Part shown: in pieces, positions 43,475 to 51,203 of the stretch
How positions within the stretch are numbered: the first letter of the stretch is position 1
How the letters are laid out: every line of letters begins with the position of its first letter
From: Mycobacterium sp. NS-7484
Lineage (GTDB): Bacteria; Actinomycetota; Actinomycetes; Mycobacteriales; Mycobacteriaceae
Direction: 5' to 3'
NCBI RefSeq assembly: GCF_001953975.1
Contig: NZ_MBEJ01000077.1
Span: 1 to 64,000, forward strand
DNA: 64,000 nt
Position numbers and translations under genes: made by a program
Notes under the pieces: model-generated
Told to the model about the DNA's origin: nothing
The model's database searches: none
Seen by the model: only the letters and a program-made list of their open reading frames with translations

Positions 43475-45256
43475 GTGAGCTTCGACACAATCATCCGGAA
43501 CGGCCGCTGGTTCGACGGCACCGGCGCCCCGTCGGCGCTGCGCACCATCGGTATTCGCGACGGGCACGTGGTGGCCATCTCCCCCGACGCCCTCGACGAG
43601 ACGGACTGCCCACAGATCATCGACGCCACCGGCAAATGGGTGCTACCGGGGATGCTGGACATCCACACGCATTACGACGTCGAGGTGCTGAACGGCCCGT
43701 CGTTGTCGGAGTCCCTGCGCCACGGCGTGACCACCGCGATGCTCGGCTCGTGCTCGTTGTCGACCGTCCACGTCGGTGGAGTCGACGCGGGTGATCTGTT
43801 CGGCCGGGTCGAGGCGATCCCACGCGACCAGGTCATCACCGCGGTCGACGAGCACAAGACCTGGACCAGCTGCGGCGAATACGTCTCGGCATTGGAGTCA
43901 CTGCCGCTCGGGCCGAATCTGGCCGCCTTCATCGGGCATTCCGACATGCGCACCGCGGTGATGGGCCTGGACCGGGCCACCCGGAAAGACGAACGGCCCA
44001 CCGCCGCCGAACAGGCCCGCATGGAGCAGATGCTGGCCGAGGCGCTGGACGCCGGATTCGTCGGAATGTCGTCCCAGCAACTGCTTTTCGACAAGATCGA
44101 CGGAGACACCTGCCGATCGCGCACGCTGCCGTCGACCTACGCCCGCCCCCGCGAACTGCGCCGGCTCAAATCGATGCTGCGCCGCGCCGGCCGGGTGCTG
44201 CAGTCCGGGCCCGACATCCAGAATCCGCTCAACCTGGCCTCACAGGTCGCCCAGTCGCTCGGGGTGTTCCGCAAGCCGCTCAAGACCAGCCTGCTCTCGG
44301 CCGCCGACGTCAAGGCCAACCCGTACGCGATCTGGATCATGGGACCGCTGGCCCGCGCGGCCAACGCGCTCGGTGGCAACTTCCGCTGGCAACATCTTCC
44401 CGTGCCGTTCGAGGTCTACGCCGACGGCATCGACCTGGTGGTGTTCGAGGAGTTCGGGTCCGGGGCGGCCGCACTGCACCTGCGCGACGAGGTCGAGCGC
44501 AACACCCTCCTGCGCGACGAGTCCTACCGGCGCCGGTTCCGCAAGGACTACGACAGCAAGTTCGGTGTACGCGTGTGGCACCGCGACTTCTTCGACGCCG
44601 ACATCGTGGCGTGCCCGGACGAATCCGTGGTGGGCAAGTCGTTCGGCCAGGTCGGGCAGGACCGCGGCGGGCTGCACCCCGTCGACGCCTTCCTGGACCT
44701 GGTGCTCGAGCACGGCACCGCGATCCGCTGGCGGACCACGATCTCCAACCACCGACCCGAAGTGCTCAAGAAGCTGGCCCGCGACCCGGGCATCCAGCTC
44801 GGCTTCTCCGATGCCGGTGCCCACCTGCGCAACATGGCCTTCTACAACATGGGGCTGCGGCTCCTGCGCCACGTCCGCGACGCCGAACGGGCGGGCAATC
44901 CGTTCATGTCGATCGAACGGGCGGTACACCGACTCACCGGTGAGCTCGCCGACTGGTACCGGATCGACGCCGGACACCTGCGCATCGGGGACCGTGCCGA
45001 CGTCGTCGTCATCGACCCCGAGCGCCTCGACGACTCTCTCGACGCCTACGCCGAGGAGACCGTCGACCACTACGGCGGCCTGTCACGCATGGTGAACCGC
45101 AACGACGAGACCGTGACCGCGGTACTCGTCGGCGGCCGTACGGTATTCGCCGACGGCGAGCTGACCGCCCTGGTGGGGCACCAACGTACCGGCCGGTTCC
45201 TACGAGCCGGCGATCGCGCGTCCGTCGAGAAAGGTCAATTGTCCAGTGCCCGTTGA
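43475..45256 (+). CDS. Amidohydrolase, N-acyl-D-amino-acid deacylase family
   Basis: A 593-aa metal-dependent hydrolase. The HxH metal site is His64-Thr-His66 (GMLDIHTHYDVE); GFSDAGAHLRNM near residue 445 supplies the distal Asp. The urease-like beta-sandwich is formed by both termini (IIRNGRWFDGTG; RADVVVIDPERL). Family members deacylate N-acyl-D-amino acids or open cyclic amides. The next gene begins 11 bp before its stop, so they are co-translated. Confidence 0.88.
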   Translation: MSFDTIIRNGRWFDGTGAPSALRTIGIRDGHVVAISPDALDETDCPQIIDATGKWVLPGMLDIHTHYDVEVLNGPSLSESLRHGVTTAMLGSCSLSTVHVGGVDAGDLFGRVEAIPRDQVITAVDEHKTWTSCGEYVSALESLPLGPNLAAFIGHSDMRTAVMGLDRATRKDERPTAAEQARMEQMLAEALDAGFVGMSSQQLLFDKIDGDTCRSRTLPSTYARPRELRRLKSMLRRAGRVLQSGPDIQNPLNLASQVAQSLGVFRKPLKTSLLSAADVKANPYAIWIMGPLARAANALGGNFRWQHLPVPFEVYADGIDLVVFEEFGSGAAALHLRDEVERNTLLRDESYRRRFRKDYDSKFGVRVWHRDFFDADIVACPDESVVGKSFGQVGQDRGGLHPVDAFLDLVLEHGTAIRWRTTISNHRPEVLKKLARDPGIQLGFSDAGAHLRNMAFYNMGLRLLRHVRDAERAGNPFMSIERAVHRLTGELADWYRIDAGHLRIGDRADVVVIDPERLDDSLDAYAEETVDHYGGLSRMVNRNDETVTAVLVGGRTVFADGELTALVGHQRTGRFLRAGDRASVEKGQLSSAR

Positions 45257-45689
45257 GGAAACCGTTCGAAGCATGTGGAAAGCCCTGTCGGACCGAAACT
45301 GGGAGCTGCTCAAGACCTACCTGTCGGACGACTGCATCTACCTCGACATGCCGGTCGGGCCCGCCGCGGCCGCCAAAGGGCCCGAGGACATCGTCAAGCG
45401 CCTCAAGATCGGCTTGGAACCCCTGTCCTCCTATGAGAACTTCTCCGGCTTACTGGTTCACAACGGAGCCGATGCCATGTACGAGCACCATGAGCAATGG
45501 CATTGGCCCAGTGGGGAATCCGCGGTGCTGAAGTTCGTCACCGTCCACCGGGTGGAAAACGGCAAGGTCACGCTGTGGAAGGACTACTGGGACATGAGCG
45601 CGCTGGCCGACCATGCCCCACCGGACTGGATGGAGAATTTCGCCACCGCCGACATGTCGTGGGTGTTCGACGCCACGGGGCTGGTCTGA
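45246..45689 (+). CDS. SnoaL/limonene-epoxide-hydrolase-like protein
   Basis: A 147-aa protein of the NTF2-like fold. RVENGKVTLWKDYWDM matches the limonene epoxide hydrolase family, but the region where the Arg-Asp catalytic pair should be reads YEHHEQWHW, so epoxide hydrolysis is doubtful. It may be a small isomerase, cyclase or ligand carrier. GTG overlaps the end of the amidohydrolase gene, and the two probably act on related compounds. Confidence 0.8.
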   Translation: MPVEETVRSMWKALSDRNWELLKTYLSDDCIYLDMPVGPAAAAKGPEDIVKRLKIGLEPLSSYENFSGLLVHNGADAMYEHHEQWHWPSGESAVLKFVTVHRVENGKVTLWKDYWDMSALADHAPPDWMENFATADMSWVFDATGLV

Positions 45690-45706
45690 GCGAGGCCGGC
45701 AGCCGA

Positions 45707-46072
45707 TCAGCCGATATCCCAGACCAGACAGAACGGGTGCCCGGCCGGATCCCGGAACACCCGGAAGTTGTTCTCGCCGACGGCATCGGTGACCCGCGTC
45801 GCGCCCAGCGCCAGCACCGCGCGCTCGGCCGCGTCCGGATCGTCGACCAGGATGTCGAGGTGAATCTGCTGTGACCCCCGCGGATCGGGAAACACCGGCG
45901 GCTCGTGCTGCGGTGACTGCTGGCAGGCCACCCGCCGGCCGTCCGGATCCGTCACCACCACCCAGGTCTCGTCCTCGGTGGTGATCTCGCCCCCGAGCAG
46001 CCCGGCATAGAACTCGGCCAGCGCCCGCGGATTTCGGGTGTCCAACACGGTGGAGCGGAGTCGTCCGATCAT
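45707..46072 (-). CDS. VOC family (glyoxalase-like) protein
   Basis: A 121-aa protein with paired beta-alpha-beta-beta-beta modules (VLDTRNPRALAEFYAGLLGGE; IHLDILVDDPDAAERAVLALGA; VFRDPAGHPFCLVW). His in QIHLDI and Glu-like positions suit metal binding. Actinobacteria have many of these, acting as resistance or small-molecule enzymes. ATG at 46072 is the natural family start. Function open. Confidence 0.83.
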   Translation of the reverse strand: MIGRLRSTVLDTRNPRALAEFYAGLLGGEITTEDETWVVVTDPDGRRVACQQSPQHEPPVFPDPRGSQQIHLDILVDDPDAAERAVLALGATRVTDAVGENNFRVFRDPAGHPFCLVWDIG

Positions 46073-46116
46073 GACGGCTGGATTGCCGTGCCGACGGCTC
46101 GACAAACCGGCGCAGG

Positions 46117-46599
46117 TCAGAGGGTCAGCTTGCAGCTCTGGCCGATGTCGAGGGTGCGCAGCATCCGGCCCATGCCGAGCCACATCGCACACGACAGCGC
46201 CAGGTCGGTGAGCAACTCGGCGTCGAAGTGCTCGCCGGCCCGGTCCCAGAAGTCCTCGTCGTCCCGCAATTCGGTGTGGCCGGTGGCGAATCGGTGCGCG
46301 AACTCGGCGGCGATCCGCTCCTGGGCCGAATAGCCGGGCCAGGTCCGCCAGTCGGCGGCATGGTCGTAGAGATCCTCGTCCACCCCCGCCGCGGCGCCTT
46401 CCGAATCACGGGTGTTCTGGCACACCGTGCATTCGTTGTCGAGCGCGATCACCATCCGGGCCAGTTCGCGAACCCGTAGCGGCAGCCGACCCTTGGTGTA
46501 CACCGCGTTGGTGAAGTTGGCCATCGCGGTGCCGATGTCAGGCGATGTGAGGATCCAGCCGGCCACGTCGTCGTCGGGGAAGTCTCCGATACGGCTCAT
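46117..46599 (-). CDS. AhpD-like carboxymuconolactone decarboxylase family protein
   Basis: A 160-aa all-helical protein of the CMD/AhpD family. LRVRELARMVIALDNECTVCQNTRD holds a Cys-x2-Cys pair as in AhpD peroxidase partners, though the usual following His is replaced. A perfect KstR motif lies 31 bp upstream of the ATG, so it is likely induced by sterols. Redox repair or a decarboxylase-like step in sterol breakdown are both possible. Confidence 0.84.
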   Translation of the reverse strand: MSRIGDFPDDDVAGWILTSPDIGTAMANFTNAVYTKGRLPLRVRELARMVIALDNECTVCQNTRDSEGAAAGVDEDLYDHAADWRTWPGYSAQERIAAEFAHRFATGHTELRDDEDFWDRAGEHFDAELLTDLALSCAMWLGMGRMLRTLDIGQSCKLTL

Positions 46600-46629
46600 G
46601 GCCGAATCGTACGCGCGGCCGACCATTTC

Positions 46630-46643
46630 TGGAACAAGTTCTA
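46630..46643 (-). promoter_or_regulatory. KstR-type operator before AhpD-like gene
   Basis: TGGAACAAGTTCTA is a full match to TNNAACNNGTTNNA. It lies 31 bp upstream of the AhpD-like gene and its last 3 bp are the stop codon of the efflux pump gene on the same strand. Confidence 0.78.
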
Positions 46644-48701
46644 ATTTGTTGTCTTCGCGCCGGCCAGCGCGGGGGTTCGCTCGTCGTCACCCCAGTCCCG
46701 CTGCACAACAACCCGGTGCGCGATGCGCTCGAGGGCGGCCTCGACCTGGGCCCGGTCCGGGCGACCTTCGAAAGACGGTGACTCCCCCAGCTTCTCGACG
46801 ATTCTTCCCACCAGTGCGGCGGAAACTCCGTCGACCTGACGTAAGCCACTCTGGGTCAACCACAGACTGTCACCGGTGCGCAGCACGTAACCGTCCTGAA
46901 CCAGGCGGTTGAACGTCGGTTCCAGCACTTCGTAAGGTACGACGAGCCGATCGGCGATCTCGGTCAGGCGGGCGGAGCCGAACACCTGGCTGTGCCGGTA
47001 GATCTTGAGCAGTGCCCACAGTCCGGCCACATCGAGCTCACATCCCGGGCTCCCGGCGACGGTCCGCAATCGGATCTCGGGTGAGCTGCGCATCAACCGA
47101 CTGATCACGGTCTCCAGCACCTGGTCCGCCGACTCCGCGCTGGGCATGCCGAAGCCTTCGCCCAGATCGGCCGCCAGCGTCGTCTCGGCCTCGAGCAGCG
47201 GCACCTCTTTGAGGAACAGGGCCACCACGAAACCCAGCAGGGCCACCGGCGCCGCGCACAGGAACACCAGATCTAGCGCGTCGGCATAGGCGTTGACGAT
47301 CGGAGCGGCGACCTCTGGCGGCAGCTCGTGCAGGGCCTTGGGTGAGGCGCCCGCGACGGCCGGCGCGCCACTGTCAGCCAGCGCACCGGGCAGCCGGTCG
47401 GACAGGAACCCGGCAAACAGCGACCCGAAGATCGCCGCGCCGAACGAACTGCCGATCGTCCGGAAGAACGTCACGCCGGAGGTTGCCACGCCCAGATCGG
47501 CGAAACTCGACGTGTTCTGCACGATGAGGACCAGCACCTGCATGCACATGCCGATACCGGCGCCGAGGATCAACAGGTACAGCGACTGCAGCGGGATGGG
47601 CGTCGCGGCATTCATCCGGGACAGCAGCACGAAACCGACCAGCATGATCGCCGTTCCGGCGACCGGGTAGATCTTGTAACGCCCGGTGCCCACCAGACTG
47701 CCGCTGACGGTCGAGGTGATCAGCAGCCCGAGCACCATCGGCATGGTCCGCAGACCGGACTCTGACGGCGAGACGCCGTCGACGAACTGCATGAAGGTCG
47801 GCATGAACGTCAGCGCACCGAGCATCGCGAACCCAACCACCAGCGACAGCACACAGCACATCGAGAACACGGGGTTTCGGAACAGCCGCATCGGCAGGAT
47901 CGGCTCGGCGGCCCGCAGCTCCACCCGCACGAACATCGCCAGTGCCAGGACAGAACCGATGACCAACCCGATGATGACGGGTGACGTCCAGGCCAGCTCG
48001 CCGCCGAGACTGGTCGCCAAGGTGAGACCGGACGCGCCGATCCCGACCCAGACGATGCCGGCGTAATCGATGACCGGTCGGGCAGTCCGGACCGCCAGCG
48101 CCGGGATGGTGGCGGCCGAGACCACCAGGACGACAACCCCGACCGGGATGCTGAGCCAGAACGCCCACCGCCAGCCGAGGTGATCGGTGACGAACCCGCC
48201 CAGCAGTGGGCCGGCCACGGTGGTGACACCGAACACCGCCCCGAGCGCACCCTGATACCGACCCCGATCACGCAGCGGGATCACCTCGGCGATCAACGCC
48301 GACGACGTCACCATGATCGCGCCGCCGCCGATGCCCTGCAGGGCCCGCGCGGCCACCAGCATGGCCATCGAACCCGACAGCCCGCTGAGCACCGAGCCCA
48401 CGAGAAAACACAGGACGGCGGTCTGATACACCGCTTTGCGCCCGAAGATGTCGCCCACCTTGCCGACGACGGCGGTGACGACTGTCGAAGCCAACAGGTA
48501 GCTGGTCACCACCCAGGCCTGATGGCCGGCACCGCCGAGATCGGCCACCACGGTGGGCAGTGCGGTGGCGACGATGGTCTGGTTGAGCGAGGCCAGCAGC
48601 ATGCCGAGCAGGACGGCGACGAACACCAGGTTGCGTCGGCGCACGCTGAGCAGCGGTGCGCCGCCGGTCGACTGTTCGTCGGTTGTCGTCGGGCTGCTCA
48701 T
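46641..48701 (-). CDS. DHA2-type MFS efflux pump with C-terminal winged-helix domain (Rv1877-like)
   Basis: A 686-aa drug/proton antiporter with 14 membrane segments. Motif A is GKVGDIFGRKAVYQ, motif B is in AARALQGIGGG, and motif C is VAGPLLGGFVTDHLGWRWAF. About 170 residues follow the last helix and include a winged-helix-like block (ARLTEIADRLVVPYEVLEPT; LVQDGYVLRTGDSLWLTQSG). The length and gene order beside bfrA match M. tuberculosis Rv1877. Start at 48701 has AAAGGA 4 nt upstream. Confidence 0.9.
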   Translation of the reverse strand: MSSPTTTDEQSTGGAPLLSVRRRNLVFVAVLLGMLLASLNQTIVATALPTVVADLGGAGHQAWVVTSYLLASTVVTAVVGKVGDIFGRKAVYQTAVLCFLVGSVLSGLSGSMAMLVAARALQGIGGGAIMVTSSALIAEVIPLRDRGRYQGALGAVFGVTTVAGPLLGGFVTDHLGWRWAFWLSIPVGVVVLVVSAATIPALAVRTARPVIDYAGIVWVGIGASGLTLATSLGGELAWTSPVIIGLVIGSVLALAMFVRVELRAAEPILPMRLFRNPVFSMCCVLSLVVGFAMLGALTFMPTFMQFVDGVSPSESGLRTMPMVLGLLITSTVSGSLVGTGRYKIYPVAGTAIMLVGFVLLSRMNAATPIPLQSLYLLILGAGIGMCMQVLVLIVQNTSSFADLGVATSGVTFFRTIGSSFGAAIFGSLFAGFLSDRLPGALADSGAPAVAGASPKALHELPPEVAAPIVNAYADALDLVFLCAAPVALLGFVVALFLKEVPLLEAETTLAADLGEGFGMPSAESADQVLETVISRLMRSSPEIRLRTVAGSPGCELDVAGLWALLKIYRHSQVFGSARLTEIADRLVVPYEVLEPTFNRLVQDGYVLRTGDSLWLTQSGLRQVDGVSAALVGRIVEKLGESPSFEGRPDRAQVEAALERIAHRVVVQRDWGDDERTPALAGAKTTN

Positions 48702-48730
48702 GAGATCCTTTCGCCGGCCTGGGGTCAGCA

Positions 48731-48748
48731 CCTATATCGTTAGATAGG
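48731..48748. promoter_or_regulatory. Palindrome upstream of MFS pump
   Basis: CCTAT (48731-48735) and ATAGG (48744-48748) flank a central TATC-GTTA-GATA symmetry, 30 bp upstream of the pump start. The form resembles MarR or TetR operators. The cognate protein is not known; the pump's own winged-helix tail is a speculative candidate. Confidence 0.45.
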
Positions 48749-48776
48749 CTATGAAAGTTACACCACGAACAAAGCC

Positions 48777-48813
48777 GCCCCGGGCATCCGGTGGTTCACC
48801 GGCTACCCGGGGC
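48777..48813 (-). terminator. Hairpin downstream of bfrA
   Basis: GCCCCGGG (48777-48784) pairs with CCCGGGGC (48806-48813) and encloses a second stem CCGGTG/CACCGG. It starts 35 bp after the bfrA stop codon and lies before the pump promoter. GC-rich without a T run, as is common in mycobacteria. Confidence 0.65.
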
Positions 48814-48847
48814 AGCCCGAGTTGAAAACGCCCGTCGCTTCTGGTTT

Positions 48848-49327
48848 CTACTTGGGCGGCCGCGAGACGCACTGCGCGGCGTAGAGCGCGTCGCCCAACT
48901 TGTCCATCAGCTCCAGTTGCGTTTCGAGGTAGTCGATGTGACCTTCCTCGTCGGCCAGGATGGTCTCCAGGATGCCCGCCGAGGTGGCGTCCTGCTTCTC
49001 CCGGCACATGATGATCCCCGGCTTGAGCCTGGCCACCACCTCGTACTCGATCGCCAGGTCGGCCTCGAACTGCTCCCGCAACGTCTGCCCGACGCGCAGG
49101 GAGAACAGCCGCTGATAGTTCGGCAGACCGTCCAACAGCAGGATTCGATCGGTGATGGTCTCCGCGTGCCGCATCTCTTCGAATGATTCGGCGCGGGTGT
49201 GTTCCGCCAGTTCGGTAAATCCCCAATTGTCCTGCATCTTCGAATGCAGGAAATATTGGCTAATTGCGGTGAGTTCGCTCGTCAATTGCTCGTTGAGCAA
49301 TTTCAGAACATCCGGATCGCCTTGCAT
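48848..49327 (-). CDS. bfrA: Bacterioferritin
   Basis: A 159-aa heme-binding ferritin that oxidises and stores iron in a 24-mer shell. Ferroxidase ligands Glu18, Glu51 and His54 and the heme Met52 (FEEMRHAE) are visible, together with the second helix pair ADEEGHIDYLETQ. AGGAG stands 5 nt before the ATG. It is divergent from an operon encoding Bfd, the ferredoxin that releases iron from bacterioferritin. Confidence 0.96.
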   Translation of the reverse strand: MQGDPDVLKLLNEQLTSELTAISQYFLHSKMQDNWGFTELAEHTRAESFEEMRHAETITDRILLLDGLPNYQRLFSLRVGQTLREQFEADLAIEYEVVARLKPGIIMCREKQDATSAGILETILADEEGHIDYLETQLELMDKLGDALYAAQCVSRPPK

Positions 49328-49514
49328 CGTGACTCCTAAGCACCTTGAGGGCTGGTCAAGTGTTGCCTTTTGCTGCGCCCAACCAATCTAGTGCAGAAAG
49401 GGCACTCTAAGGCAACGCTCAACACCGAATTTCGGCGTGTTCTCGCGAGATTGCCGGACTCTCGTCCCGCGCGCGGCGCGGTGTGGCCACGATGAGTGGA
49501 CTGCCTGTCCTAAC

Positions 49515-49533
49515 TAAGGTTAGACTCCGCTAA
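49515..49533 (+). promoter_or_regulatory. IdeR-like iron box
   Basis: TAAGGTTAGACTCCGCTAA shares 14 of 19 positions with the mycobacterial IdeR consensus TTAGGTTAGGCTAACCTAA; the left half is nearly exact. A possible -10 TAGACT overlaps it, so iron-loaded IdeR would block transcription of the operon at 49568. Confidence 0.6.
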
Positions 49534-49567
49534 CGTGTCGAACACCCCCGAAAGAAAGGCGATGAAA

Positions 49568-50203
49568 ATGAGTGAGTACGATTTACACTCGCTCATTTTG
49601 TCGTGCGATTTCCGGGTCGACGACGTGGAACAGATGTGGAAATGGATGGAGAAACATCGTTCCGGGCTGCAATCGATCGGCGCGCACCATGTGGTGCTTT
49701 ACAAATCGATTTGGGAGCCGGGCCGGGTACTGGTGACGATCGGCATCCGGCATGCCCGGTCGATCCGTGACGTCCTGCGCTCGCCGGCGATTTTCGAGTG
49801 GTTCGATATTTCCGGCGTCGAAGATATTCCACCGGTATTCGGCGGCGAAGTGGTGGAGAAGATCGACCTGACCGAGCCGTCCCCACGCGGGCATGTGGCC
49901 GGGGTCATCGTGGGTGCCGTCGCCACCGTCGACGACGTGCCCACCCTGATGCGCAAGGTGCACGACGGCCTCGACCGCTTCGAGCAGGGCGGCATCCGCA
50001 AGATCTGGGTGTACCAGGCGCTCGACGACGGCCAGGAAGTGATGATCCTGCAGGAGGTCTCCGACGAGGTCAGCGCCCGCCAGTGGATCGACCACCCCGA
50101 CGCGGCGGCCGAGTGGATGACCACGGCGGGATTCGGTGCCTACCCGACCCTGTTCGTGGGCAAGTTGGCCCACATCATGAACGTCGACGAGCAGGACGAC
50201 TGA
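49568..50203 (+). CDS. Tandem ferredoxin-fold (ABM-like) protein in iron operon
   Basis: A 211-aa protein of two similar alpha-beta barrel halves: HHVVLYKSIWEPGRVLVTIG through EVVEKIDL and KIWVYQALDDGQEVMILQEV through FVGKLAHIM. This suggests a duplicated dimeric alpha/beta barrel, a fold used by monooxygenases and heme degraders. ATG at 49568 has AAAGG 8 nt upstream; a GTG at 49535 is also in frame and could be used by a leaderless mRNA. The stop overlaps the bfd start (TGATG). Function unknown, but an iron role is implied by the IdeR-like box, bfd and bfrA. Confidence 0.75.
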   Translation: MSEYDLHSLILSCDFRVDDVEQMWKWMEKHRSGLQSIGAHHVVLYKSIWEPGRVLVTIGIRHARSIRDVLRSPAIFEWFDISGVEDIPPVFGGEVVEKIDLTEPSPRGHVAGVIVGAVATVDDVPTLMRKVHDGLDRFEQGGIRKIWVYQALDDGQEVMILQEVSDEVSARQWIDHPDAAAEWMTTAGFGAYPTLFVGKLAHIMNVDEQDD

Positions 50204-50415
50204 TGTTCGTCTGTCTGTGCACCGGGACGACCAGTCAGGTCGTCAGCGAGATCGTGGCCTCGGGGGCCACCACCTCCAAGGCCGTGGCCGAGGCCTGCGG
50301 TGCCGGCGCCGACTGCGGACGCTGCCGGCGTACGATCCGCGCGATCATCGCCGCTCACCTGGCCGAGGACTGCTCCTCTCAGGTCAACGGCTGCCCCTCG
50401 CGGGTCACCCGCTAG
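50203..50415 (+). CDS. bfd: Bacterioferritin-associated ferredoxin
   Basis: A 70-aa [2Fe-2S] protein. The Cys set is Cys4-x-Cys6 and Cys38-x2-Cys41 (GADCGRCRR), as in Bfd, which reduces the mineral core of bacterioferritin to release iron. It overlaps the preceding gene by one base (TGATG) and overlaps the convergent crotonase gene by 11 bp. Divergent bfrA supports the assignment. Confidence 0.93.
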   Translation: MFVCLCTGTTSQVVSEIVASGATTSKAVAEACGAGADCGRCRRTIRAIIAAHLAEDCSSQVNGCPSRVTR

Positions 50416-51166
50416 TTTTCCGATCGGCGAACTGCGCCAGCGCATCTGCGTTGGCCGCCGCGCCCACCAGCTCGACGAACAATGCCTTCTCCCGCTCGAC
50501 GGCCGCCGAGATGGCCTCGCGGATCGGGGCCACCATGGTCTGCTTGACGGCCATCAGGCTCGAAATCGGCTTGGCGGCAAGAATTTCGGCGTGCTGCCGG
50601 GCCTGCGACAGCAGGTCGTCGGGTTCACACACCTGCCACACCAGGCCCATCTGGGCCGCCTGCTGCGCGTCGATCCACTCCGAGGACATCAACAGCCAGG
50701 CAGCATTCTGCCTGCCGAGCAATCGCGGCATCAGGTACGAGGATGCTGCTTCCGGCGCCACGCCTAGACTGGTGAACGGGCACTTCAGCCGCGCCGTGGA
50801 CGACATGAACGCCAGATCGGCGAAGCCCAGGATCGTCGTACCGATACCCACGCCGACCCCGTTCACCGCGCAGATCAACGGTTTCGGGAAATCGGCCAGC
50901 ACCTCGATCATCCCGTAGAACCCGTGCTCGCCCGGCGTGAAATCCGGGTTGGCGATGCGGTGCTGCATCTCGACGAGGTCGTTGCCCGCGCTGAACGCCC
51001 GTCCGGCCCCGGTCAGCAGCACCACCGCCACCTCGGGATCCTCGGCTGCGGCGCGAAGTGCCACGGTCACCTCGTCATACAGTGCCTCGTTGAATGCGTT
51101 GAGCGCATCAGGACGGTTGAGGGTCAGCGTGCGAACCCGATTGTCGTCCTCGATCAGCAGGGTCAA
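50405..51166 (-). CDS. Crotonase-fold Delta3-Delta2-enoyl-CoA isomerase-like enzyme
   Basis: A 253-aa crotonase family protein. The oxyanion loops are AGRAFSAGNDL and VNGVGVGIGTTIL. The hydratase Glu in QPEI is replaced (CPFTSLG), while the next Glu is present in VAPEAASSYLMPRLLG, the pattern of enoyl-CoA isomerases rather than hydratases. The start is TTG at 51166 with GAGGAG 7 nt upstream. A perfect KstR box 43 bp upstream links it to sterol or side-chain beta-oxidation. Confidence 0.87.
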   Translation of the reverse strand: MTLLIEDDNRVRTLTLNRPDALNAFNEALYDEVTVALRAAAEDPEVAVVLLTGAGRAFSAGNDLVEMQHRIANPDFTPGEHGFYGMIEVLADFPKPLICAVNGVGVGIGTTILGFADLAFMSSTARLKCPFTSLGVAPEAASSYLMPRLLGRQNAAWLLMSSEWIDAQQAAQMGLVWQVCEPDDLLSQARQHAEILAAKPISSLMAVKQTMVAPIREAISAAVEREKALFVELVGAAANADALAQFADRKTSG

Positions 51167-51203
51167 TTTCCACTCCTCGCGTGCGCGCCGTGACCGCTGC
51201 AGC

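Noticed and set aside
49363..49415. Inverted repeat TTGCCTT / AAGGCAA upstream of bfrA
   Set aside because: Arms are 39 bp apart and do not match the IdeR consensus; could be chance.
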